NCBI GenBank assembly: GCA_903845055.1
Contig: CAIMWF010000073.1
Location: forward strand, 1-34,536
Length of the DNA: 34,536 nucleotides
Reading direction: 5' to 3'
Source: an uncultured Bacteroidales bacterium
GTDB lineage: Bacteria; Bacteroidota; Bacteroidia; Bacteroidales; FEN-979
Made by a program: the position numbers and the translations under genes. Of this stretch, positions 1-7,061 are shown piece by piece. Positions within the stretch are counted from its first letter, which is position 1. Each line of letters starts with the position of its first letter. Under the pieces are notes generated by a model. That model was given only the letters and a program-made list of their open reading frames with translations. It did no database searches and was not told the origin of the DNA.

Positions 1-852
1 AAATTCAGCGACAATCTGAAAATTACGGTGATACAACAACCCGAAAATCAGGTCCATCGATTTCATTTCGGGTTTGCGGAGAATCTGCTTCGTTTTTGCG
101 GTATCCTTGTCCACATCGTAAACAAAAAGCCTGATCTTCACACCTGCCTTTTCCAGGGAATCAAGCGCCATGCGAAGCCCTTCATAAAATGGAAGGAACT
201 GGAATGATTTTTCCGTCTCAAGAATATTGGGATCGGGATTTTCGGCATTCAGGGATTCAACATCCGCAAGGACAAGGGGAATCATCAGGGCCACTTTATA
301 GACCGGCTTTTTGGTTGAATGATCCTTGCCGCATGGCAGTTCCTCCGCGATCACGGAGTCCTTTTTGACAGCCTGGGGTTCGGGGGTCACAGGTTTTGCG
401 GGTGCAACCGGAGGTCTGGGTGCCGTGGACCCGGTCCTGGTTCCCTTCACCTGTACCTTTTCCTGTTTTGGTTTTGTGGTTGTTCCCCCATCAACCGGTT
501 TTACAGCCGGGGTTTCATCCACCTGGCGCGCAGCGGCCTGGTTTGCCTCCATGGCATCGGCTGGTTTCGGGCCGACCACCGGGATCCTCAGTTTTTCATC
601 AGCTTTCAATCCCTCCCTGACCTGCGGGTTTTCGCGGATCAGGTCGTTCACCTCCACGCCATACGCCTTTGAGATCATGTAAAGCGTCTGCCCCCTTTTG
701 ACGTTGTGGATGTAATACTCTTTTCCGCCGACCTTCTCATAAACCTTTGAACGCATCTGTTTCAGCAGTTCCTGCGAAGTCTGGGCTTCCGCCCCCGACC
801 CGCCGAACATAATAAATACCACAAGAAGAACAAACGCCTGGAAATATCTCAT
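1..852 (-). CDS. LysM-domain periplasmic-binding-protein-like exported protein, C-terminus cut by window edge
   Basis: The frame is open from an ATG at 852 to base 1, giving the first 284 residues. Residues 1-24 form a signal peptide ending AEAQ. Residues about 47-91 are one LysM domain (YYIHNVKRGQTLYMISKAYG, then a LIREN core and the KLRIP end), which in this family binds peptidoglycan. A Pro/Thr/Lys-rich linker follows to about residue 170. The start of a Rossmann-like domain of the type I periplasmic-binding-protein kind comes next (VALMIPL, then FYEGLRMALDSL and a FGLLYHRN segment near the cut). In Bacteroidota, LysM plus receptor-family ligand-binding proteins are common, usually annotated as amino-acid ABC substrate-binding or LysM proteins of unknown ligand. 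It lies 86 bases downstream of guaA with a repeat array between, so it may have its own promoter. The domain order is seen directly; the ligand and role are not known. Confidence 0.82.
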   Translation of the reverse strand, partial: MRYFQAFVLLVVFIMFGGSGAEAQTSQELLKQMRSKVYEKVGGKEYYIHNVKRGQTLYMISKAYGVEVNDLIRENPQVREGLKADEKLRIPVVGPKPADAMEANQAAARQVDETPAVKPVDGGTTTKPKQEKVQVKGTRTGSTAPRPPVAPAKPVTPEPQAVKKDSVIAEELPCGKDHSTKKPVYKVALMIPLVLADVESLNAENPDPNILETEKSFQFLPFYEGLRMALDSLEKAGVKIRLFVYDVDKDTAKTKQILRKPEMKSMDLIFGLLYHRNFQIVAEF

Positions 853-902
853 CGGGAAACTCTAAAATCCAACCCTAAAAATACAAAAAAAGTTTCACTA
901 TT

Positions 903-934
903 TCGCTACCTCGCTACCTCGCTACCTCGCTACC
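903..934 (-). repeat. Tandem array, four exact 8-bp TAGCGAGG units
   Basis: On the minus strand the unit TAGCGAGG is repeated with period 8, followed by a degraded unit reading AGCGAAATAGTGAAA toward 897. It begins 4 nt after the guaA stop codon (939-941) and reads in the same direction as guaA. The same unit occurs at 20487-20518 and 31801-31848. It is not self-complementary, so it is not a hairpin terminator. Confidence 0.9.
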
Positions 935-938
935 TGTT

Positions 939-2468
939 TTACTCCCACTCAATCGTTGCCGGCGGTTTTGAACTGATATCATAAACCACGCGGTTCACCC
1001 CCTTCACCTTGTTGATGATGTCGTTACTCACCTTCGCCAGGAATTCATATGGCAAATGAGCCCAGTCGGCGGTCATCCCGTCGGTGGAGGTCACCGCCCG
1101 CAATGCCACTACGTTTTCATACGTACGTTCATCGCCCATCACGCCGACCGACTGAACCGGCAGCAGCACGGCAAATGCCTGCCATACGGTGTGATAAAGT
1201 TTGGAGGTACGCAACCCGGAGATGAAGATATCATCGACATCCTGGAGCAACCTGACCTTTTCACGGTCGATATCGCTCAGGATGCGCACGGCAAGCCCGG
1301 GACCGGGGAAGGGGTGACGGTCGATGAACTCGTTTTCCAGCCCGAGCGTCTTTCCAACCTTGCGCACCTCATCCTTGAAAAGGCTGTTCAACGGTTCCAC
1401 GATCTTCAGTTTCATGTAGTCGGGAAGTCCGCCAACGTTGTGATGCGATTTGATGGTTGCCGAAGGGCCCTTTACCGAATGCGACTCGATCACATCGGGA
1501 TAAATGGTTCCCTGGGCAAGCCATTTGATCTCCTCGATCCGGTGCGCCTCCGTATCGAATACATCGATGAAGGTCTTGCCAATGATTTTGCGCTTCTTCT
1601 CCGGGTCGACCACCCCTTTCAGGGCATCAAGGAAAAGGCCGGATGCATCCACGCCGGTCACGTTGAGATCAAGCTGTTTGTAGCGTTCCAGCACACGGTT
1701 GAATTCATCTTTGCGCAGCAGGCCGTTGTCGACGAATATGCAATACAGGTTCCTGCCGACAGCCCGGTGAAGCAACATGGCCGCCACGGACGAGTCGACA
1801 CCGCCCGAAAGTCCAAGCACCACCTTGTCTTTACCGAGTTTTTGCTTCAGCGCGGCAATCGTGGTTTCCACGAACGATTCGGGGGTCCACGACTGCTGGC
1901 AGCCGCAAATGCCAACAACAAAATTCTTCAGTAGTTTCAGCCCTTCGGTGGTGTGATAAACCTCAGGGTGGAACTGGATGCCGTAGGTGGGTTCACCCAG
2001 GATGCGGTAACCTGCAAACTCTACATCGCCGGTGCTGGCGATTACGTGGAATTCCCCCGGGACACTCAGGATGGTGTCGGCATGAGACATCCACACCTGC
2101 GTTCCTTCCGAAAGGCCGTGCATCAGCTCGCTGTCGTGTTCGATAAACGAAAGGTTGGCCCGGCCGTACTCACGGATTTTAGAAGGCGCCACCACGCCGC
2201 CCGACGATTGTGCAAGGTACTGCGCGCCATAGCACACTCCCAGTAACGGCAGCTTTTTCCTGATATTTTCAAGATCAGGGAAAGGGGCATTTTCATCGCG
2301 CACCGAAAAGGGACTTCCTGAAAGGATCACCCCCCGGTAGTTTTTACCTTCCAACGGGAATTTATTGAAAGGATGAATTTCACAGTAAACGTTCAGTTCC
2401 CTCACCCTCCTGGCTATAAGCTGGGTGTACTGGGAACCGAAATCAAGGATCAGGATGGTTTCTTGCAT
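939..2468 (-). CDS. guaA: GMP synthase (glutamine-hydrolysing)
   Basis: Converts XMP, ATP and glutamine to GMP in the cytoplasm, the last step of guanine nucleotide synthesis. The 509-residue length is normal for the two-subdomain bacterial enzyme. Residues 1-190 are the class I glutamine amidotransferase: the nucleophile is C79 in GVCYGAQ, with H167 and E169 in QFHPEV completing the triad. Residues about 200-385 are the ATP pyrophosphatase, with the P-loop [10 protein letters not shown] at 218-227 and the [16 protein letters not shown] loop. The C-terminal dimerisation and XMP-binding domain ends in KPPATIEWE, typical of GuaA. The ATG at 2468 starts directly at the conserved [20 protein letters not shown] segment. 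It lies 19 bases after the M23 peptidase gene. A TAnnTTTG box sits immediately upstream, so it may be transcribed alone with almost no leader. Confidence 0.98.
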   Translation of the reverse strand: MQETILILDFGSQYTQLIARRVRELNVYCEIHPFNKFPLEGKNYRGVILSGSPFSVRDENAPFPDLENIRKKLPLLGVCYGAQYLAQSSGGVVAPSKIREYGRANLSFIEHDSELMHGLSEGTQVWMSHADTILSVPGEFHVIASTGDVEFAGYRILGEPTYGIQFHPEVYHTTEGLKLLKNFVVGICGCQQSWTPESFVETTIAALKQKLGKDKVVLGLSGGVDSSVAAMLLHRAVGRNLYCIFVDNGLLRKDEFNRVLERYKQLDLNVTGVDASGLFLDALKGVVDPEKKRKIIGKTFIDVFDTEAHRIEEIKWLAQGTIYPDVIESHSVKGPSATIKSHHNVGGLPDYMKLKIVEPLNSLFKDEVRKVGKTLGLENEFIDRHPFPGPGLAVRILSDIDREKVRLLQDVDDIFISGLRTSKLYHTVWQAFAVLLPVQSVGVMGDERTYENVVALRAVTSTDGMTADWAHLPYEFLAKVSNDIINKVKGVNRVVYDISSKPPATIEWE

Positions 2469-2472
2469 GATA

Positions 2473-2480
2473 CAAACTTA
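2473..2480 (-). promoter_or_regulatory. Candidate Bacteroidota -7 element upstream of guaA
   Basis: Minus strand reads TAAGTTTG, matching TAnnTTTG exactly, and ends 4 nt before the guaA ATG. A start site a few bases downstream would give a leaderless guaA mRNA. No -33 TTTG at proper spacing is visible, so this is tentative. Confidence 0.35.
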
Positions 2481-2487
2481 CAAATAT

Positions 2488-4206
2488 TTACCGGATCAGG
2501 GTTGCCTCATACTTTGAGGTATTTCCCGCCCCGTCGGTGACATGCAGCACGAACACGTTCTTGCCGGGCTTCATCAGTTCGTCAAAGGCATAAGTGAGCA
2601 GGTGGTTTTTTTCATCATAATCCATCAGGATCCACTTGCCGTTGAGCGTTCCCCGGTAACTCTTAACCCCCGAAAGATTATCATGCAGCTTCACCATGAT
2701 CGATGACTGCTTTTTGACCTTCTTGTTCGGGAATATATTTATCGGCTTGATGACCGGGGGCTCGGTATCGACCGTGACGGTGTAATTCCCGAAATCGCGC
2801 ACCTTTGCGGTAACCCACCCGTTCTCATAAGTCCCGCCAGCGCTGGCAAACGAGTTTCCTTCTCCTACCGAAACAATGACCGCCTTCGACACAAGGTTTT
2901 TAGGAACTTTGTCGGCCCTGATCGACAGGGTACAGAAGGTGTGGAGGGGGGTGTACCGGTTGTGCAGGTGGTAAACCCCGGCGAAGGAACCACGCACAGG
3001 CGGCGTTACATCATATTCAAACTGCAGATCGTCGTATATGGCATCTTTCGGAATGTCAAACTTGAGGTCGGCCCTTTCCACGTGGTTGTCCGTCTTGTAC
3101 GACATGAACTGGGCTCCCGGTGGGAGCGGCCGGGCAGGCTGTTTCACCGGGGGGTGGCTCATGACCCTGAATTCAAGCGCGGAGGCCTTCCCGAATGCAT
3201 CCTTCACCACGTAGCGGATGGTGTGAAGTTTTGAATCGTTGAAGCTAATGATCCCCCGGTTTTTAACTTCGGAATAAACGCTGAGCTTGTTGTTCGGGGC
3301 CACATAGGAACGCTGGACCTTACGGCCGTTCTGCAGGAAAGCAGGGTAATCCATCAGGCTGTTCACGTAGCGTGTTTCGGCAAAGGCGAACCGGTCGATA
3401 TTCTGTGAGAATACCTTTACCCCGTCTACGGTGAGCGTGATGTTGTGTACGCCGGTCTTCATGCCTCCTTCGGCGATGGCAAAGGTTTCGATGCCGAACA
3501 TGACATTGCCTGAAACCGCCAGGCTGTCGACCATCTTCAGCCGGCAGTTATCGCCCTTGCCTGTAACCGGCAACAGCAGCGGCCGGGGAAGATGGTTCAC
3601 CATCGCGTCGTTGTCCATGGGGTAAACCTTGAGCCAGTTGATGTCGGGAACGATACCGCTGGGCTTCATGAAGCCGAAATCGAGCGGATCGATGATCTCC
3701 TGGGTCTTCGCATCCCTGATTTCGAAATGGAGGTGTGGTCCTCCCGAGGCTCCGGAATTGCCGGAGTAGGCAATGATGTCGCCCTTTTTCACCTTCAGCA
3801 GACCGGCAGGCACCTCAAGATCGATGGCAAACGATTCCTGTTTGAACTGCTGCGCCCTTGCATAGCTTGCGATGGCTCCCGCATACCGGCTCAGGTGACC
3901 GTAAAGCGACAGGTAACCATTCGGATGGATGATGTACAGCGCTTTGCCAAATCCACCAGACGAAATGTTTATCCTGGAAATGTACCCGTCGGCAATGGCA
4001 TACACCGGTTTCCCGACAACCCCCTCGGTGCGGATATCAATGCCCGAGTGGAAATGGTTCCGGCGGACCTCCCCGAACGACCCTGCCAGGGTGACCGGGA
4101 AACTGACGGGCGACCGGAAGTAGTTCTTCGGGTATTCCTGCTGGCCCATCACAAGGTAAGCGGGTAAAAGAAGCAGCATCACCAGGATGGCGGGTCGGTT
4201 GTACAT
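2488..4206 (-). CDS. Exported M23-family metallopeptidase (LytM/lysostaphin fold)
   Basis: A zinc endopeptidase of the family that cuts peptidoglycan cross-bridges. Residues 1-21 are a signal peptide (LLLLPAYLVMGQ). The M23 domain spans about 35-178. H53 and D57 in HFHSGID are zinc ligands, H104 in LYGHLS is the usual active-site histidine, and H158/H160 in GGPHLHFEIRD complete the HxH motif. All key residues are present, so the enzyme should be active rather than a degenerate EnvC-like activator. Residues 180-572 are a long beta-rich region of Ig-like segments (for example TEPPVIKPINIFP and KLHDNLSGVKSYRGTLNGK near the C-terminus), an arrangement common in Bacteroidota M23 proteins. There is no sorting tail, so it is periplasmic or outer-membrane associated. 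Its ATG lies 5 nt after the stop of the M49 peptidase gene, which implies co-translation. The physiological substrate is inferred from the family. Confidence 0.9.
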   Translation of the reverse strand: MYNRPAILVMLLLLPAYLVMGQQEYPKNYFRSPVSFPVTLAGSFGEVRRNHFHSGIDIRTEGVVGKPVYAIADGYISRINISSGGFGKALYIIHPNGYLSLYGHLSRYAGAIASYARAQQFKQESFAIDLEVPAGLLKVKKGDIIAYSGNSGASGGPHLHFEIRDAKTQEIIDPLDFGFMKPSGIVPDINWLKVYPMDNDAMVNHLPRPLLLPVTGKGDNCRLKMVDSLAVSGNVMFGIETFAIAEGGMKTGVHNITLTVDGVKVFSQNIDRFAFAETRYVNSLMDYPAFLQNGRKVQRSYVAPNNKLSVYSEVKNRGIISFNDSKLHTIRYVVKDAFGKASALEFRVMSHPPVKQPARPLPPGAQFMSYKTDNHVERADLKFDIPKDAIYDDLQFEYDVTPPVRGSFAGVYHLHNRYTPLHTFCTLSIRADKVPKNLVSKAVIVSVGEGNSFASAGGTYENGWVTAKVRDFGNYTVTVDTEPPVIKPINIFPNKKVKKQSSIMVKLHDNLSGVKSYRGTLNGKWILMDYDEKNHLLTYAFDELMKPGKNVFVLHVTDGAGNTSKYEATLIR

Positions 4207-4211
4207 GGGGA

Positions 4212-6266
4212 TTATCTGACCGGTAAAAAGGAATATTTTTTCGAATAGAACATCATCTGCTTTGCAAAATCTTCCGGGTAGCTGATCGTTACATCGGTGA
4301 TGGTTTCACCTTTCTTCACCAGCGTGTATTGTGGGTTGATGAACCCCGAATAGGGTGCGATGTTCAACTTGCCGTAACGTTCAAGCACCTCCTTGTGCAA
4401 CTCCCCGTCAACCTGGACGGCGTATGTCTCAACAAGGGTTTTCGCTGCATTGTAGTCCCCTTCGGAGGTGATCCGCTGGATGATTTTCAGCAGCTCGCCA
4501 AACTGGTTCCGGAGACCTTCATAATCGTTAATACGGAAATAGCTTTTCCCGTCTTTCTTCACCATCTCGATGATGTTCTTCTCTTTCCCCTTTTCAAACA
4601 CCCAGTGGGCGATCAGCGATCTGTCGCGCATGTGCGCCTCCTCTATGGTCTTGCCCGGGTGGATGCGCACGAGCTGCGTCATCAACCCGTTGCGGATATA
4701 ACTGTCGTATTCGGCCTTGCCTGTTTCATCGTCGGGCACCAGCCCGAACTTGACCATGACAGGATCCATGATGTAATAAAGTGCGAACAGGTCGGCGCGT
4801 GCCTCTTCGATGGTTGAATGATAATTTTTAAGCGCATCGGCGTTGACCCCTTCGTTCAGCTGGCCGGAGCCATGGCCGAGGCATTCGTGCAGGTCGGTGG
4901 TGAGGTTGCCGGCCAGGTGACCGTTCTTCGTGCTGCGGTCAATCTCCGCTTTCGAAAAGGCGAACTCTTCGAGGAAACCATTTCCCAGGGCAGCCTGGTC
5001 ATAGGCATAGGTGATGTTGTCCATGGTCACCGACTTTGAACCGTATTCTTTCCTGATCCAGTTGGCATTCGGCAGGTTGATCCCGATCGGGGTGGTCGGG
5101 TCGTTTTCACCACCCAGCTGGGCAACCGTGATCACCTTGGCCGTGACACCCTTTACCGTTTTCTTTTTAAACGCGGGGGCTACCGGCGAATGGTCCTCGA
5201 AGAACTGGGCATTTTTACTCAGTATCTCCGTGCGGCGGGTGGCCTCCACATCCTTGAAATTGACAACCGACTCCCAGGTTCCCTTCATGGCCATCGGGTC
5301 GCCGTATACTTCAATAAAACCATTGACAAAGTCGACCAGCGAGTTCAGGTCCTTCACCCAGGCGATGTTGTATTCGTCCCATGTGGTGAGACTTCCCGAG
5401 CGGTAATAGGCGATCAGCTTTTCAATGACCACATGCTGTTCGGGGGTTTCGGCAACGGTCAGCGCTTTTTCGAGCCATGAAACCACCTGGGTGAGGGCAG
5501 GGGAATAGAGTCCGCCGACCTTGTAGGGCTTTTCGAAGATTTTCCCATTTTCCTTCACCAGTTTTGAATTCAGGCCATGGGCGATGAGGGTGTCGAGCTT
5601 GTTCTTTTTGGCATCCTGTTTCATGCCGTTGTAAAACTTTTCGGCCTCCGCCTGGGTTAATCCTTCATAAAAATTGGATGCCGATTTCAGTACCATGTCG
5701 CTGCCAGGGTCGAGGCTCACCCTTTTCGGGGCGATTGCAGGATCGAACATCACCGGGGAAAGTTCCGCGATAAATTTTTCAACCGATTGCCCCGGCGACA
5801 GGGGCAGCAACTCCTTTTTGGTCTCCTTAACCAAGGTGGCAAAATAGGCCTGGGTGAATTCCGGAAGGAACTTATCCGTTGAATAATGGTGATGGATGCC
5901 GTTGCAGAACCACACCCTTTTCAGGTATACCGTAAACTTTTTGAAATCATCGCTTTTCCGGTCCCCTTTGAAATCCTGGTAAATGGCCTCGAGGGTCTTC
6001 CGGATGAGCAGGTTTGACTTGAAATTCTGATCGTAGGTGATGTCGCGACCGCACAAAGCCGCCTGGCTCAGGTAATAGACAAGCTTCTTTTGCTGCAGCG
6101 TGAGGGTTTCAAAGCCGGGTACCTGGTACCGGAGAATCTTTGCATCGGCAAATTGTTCCGTCAGGAATTTAAATTGGCTTTTTCCTTTTTTTTCCGCTGT
6201 GCCCCGGAGTGGACTCGCGATTGCTATTGCTATGGACATGATCAGGATGGTTCTAATTATTTTCAT
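4212..6266 (-). CDS. Dipeptidyl peptidase III family metallopeptidase (M49), exported
   Basis: Zinc exopeptidase that removes dipeptides from oligopeptide N-termini. The family signature is clear: HECLGH at residues 460-465 is the M49 HEXXGH motif and EEARAD at 487-492 is the second motif, so H460, H465 and E488 are the expected zinc ligands and E461 the catalytic acid. The length of 684 residues fits bacterial DPP III. Residues 1-24 look like a signal peptide (ILIMSIAIAIASPLRGTA), which places it in the periplasm, unlike the cytosolic eukaryotic enzyme. It sits 5 nt before the M23 peptidase gene and 40 nt after the ComB-like gene. That makes a plausible cell-envelope peptidase pair, perhaps feeding on peptides released from protein or murein turnover; this role is inference. 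An AGTCATTT-rich 40-nt gap upstream shows no clear promoter. Confidence 0.92.
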   Translation of the reverse strand: MKIIRTILIMSIAIAIASPLRGTAEKKGKSQFKFLTEQFADAKILRYQVPGFETLTLQQKKLVYYLSQAALCGRDITYDQNFKSNLLIRKTLEAIYQDFKGDRKSDDFKKFTVYLKRVWFCNGIHHHYSTDKFLPEFTQAYFATLVKETKKELLPLSPGQSVEKFIAELSPVMFDPAIAPKRVSLDPGSDMVLKSASNFYEGLTQAEAEKFYNGMKQDAKKNKLDTLIAHGLNSKLVKENGKIFEKPYKVGGLYSPALTQVVSWLEKALTVAETPEQHVVIEKLIAYYRSGSLTTWDEYNIAWVKDLNSLVDFVNGFIEVYGDPMAMKGTWESVVNFKDVEATRRTEILSKNAQFFEDHSPVAPAFKKKTVKGVTAKVITVAQLGGENDPTTPIGINLPNANWIRKEYGSKSVTMDNITYAYDQAALGNGFLEEFAFSKAEIDRSTKNGHLAGNLTTDLHECLGHGSGQLNEGVNADALKNYHSTIEEARADLFALYYIMDPVMVKFGLVPDDETGKAEYDSYIRNGLMTQLVRIHPGKTIEEAHMRDRSLIAHWVFEKGKEKNIIEMVKKDGKSYFRINDYEGLRNQFGELLKIIQRITSEGDYNAAKTLVETYAVQVDGELHKEVLERYGKLNIAPYSGFINPQYTLVKKGETITDVTISYPEDFAKQMMFYSKKYSFLPVR

Positions 6267-6306
6267 ATAGGGGATCAGAATTTAATGGATCAGATGATAG
6301 AAATGA

Positions 6307-7056
6307 CTAAATTTTTACCACGGGTATCACGTTTAATATTTCACTGCCTTCGAACACCGGCACCACTTCGGTGCTGTTTAGGGTGAAGGAATAGGGGATC
6401 ACATCATCCAGCCCGAGTTTCTTAAGCCGGTGGCGATGGGCGGCCTTTTCGATGTATCCGGTCACATCGGGCTTTGCGACCGACCAAAGGTCGATGGCGG
6501 CATGTGCCGAATCGCAGTGGGTTTCGAACCGGCCTCCAAGCAAAAGGTTTTGGGCCAATGCCCCGGCAAAAATGGCATCTTCAAGGCAGAATTTGTTTTT
6601 CCAGCCTGAACAGAGGATCACCACATTTTTTTCCTGCGCATTCAGCCAGTTGGACAGGGATTGAAGGTTGACGAAGGCCCCGATGGCGATCTTTTCAGCC
6701 CGCCTGGCGGTATCGAGTGCCCGTGTGCCGTTGGTGGTGCAGTATACGAGTGTCTTCCCGCCGATCGCCTCACGGGTGAAGTTAAAGGCGGAATTTCCGA
6801 AATCGGCGAAATCGAGTTTCTTTCCATCCTGCTCCGAAGCGACGAGATACCCCTCCGACTTGAGGTTCCGGGCCTCCTCAAGGGTCGCCACCGGGATGAT
6901 GTTTTTAACCCCGTTGGCAAAGGCGGTACAGATGGAAGTTGTGGCACGCAAAATGTCCACAAGCACTACGATATAGTTCCCGCAGGTTACCACCTCCGGG
7001 AAGAGTTTCGGGGTGAAACAAACTTCAATGCTGTGTTTTTCTGCAGGGCTCGCCAT
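6307..7056 (-). CDS. comB: 2-phosphosulfolactate phosphatase family protein (ComB-like)
   Basis: ComB hydrolyses 2-phosphosulfolactate to sulfolactate, a step of coenzyme M synthesis in methanogens. Bacterial homologues are widespread and their in vivo role in Bacteroidota is not settled. With the ATG at 7056 the protein has 249 residues, normal for the family. Motifs visible in order are VDILRATTS (33-41), SEQDGKKLDF near 75, GNSAF (87-91), VYCTTNGTRA (104-113) and ILCSGWKNKFCLEDAIFAG (147-165), the last being characteristic of ComB. A TTG codon overlapping the upstream stop (7063-7065) would add three residues. I prefer the ATG because homologues begin just before the IEVCFTP strand. It starts 5 nt after the leucine-rich-repeat gene, so it belongs to that operon. 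No other coenzyme M or sulfonate gene is in the window. Confidence 0.9.
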   Translation of the reverse strand: MASPAEKHSIEVCFTPKLFPEVVTCGNYIVVLVDILRATTSICTAFANGVKNIIPVATLEEARNLKSEGYLVASEQDGKKLDFADFGNSAFNFTREAIGGKTLVYCTTNGTRALDTARRAEKIAIGAFVNLQSLSNWLNAQEKNVVILCSGWKNKFCLEDAIFAGALAQNLLLGGRFETHCDSAHAAIDLWSVAKPDVTGYIEKAAHRHRLKKLGLDDVIPYSFTLNSTEVVPVFEGSEILNVIPVVKI

Positions 7057-7061
7057 CCGGA

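Noticed and set aside
903-934. CRISPR array or hairpin terminator at the TAGCGAGG repeats
   Set aside because: Units are 8 bp with no spacers and are not self-complementary, so neither explanation fits.
1056-1934. Long plus-strand reading frame opposite guaA
   Set aside because: It lies wholly within guaA on the other strand, has no recognisable motif, and has the composition expected of a codon-bias shadow.
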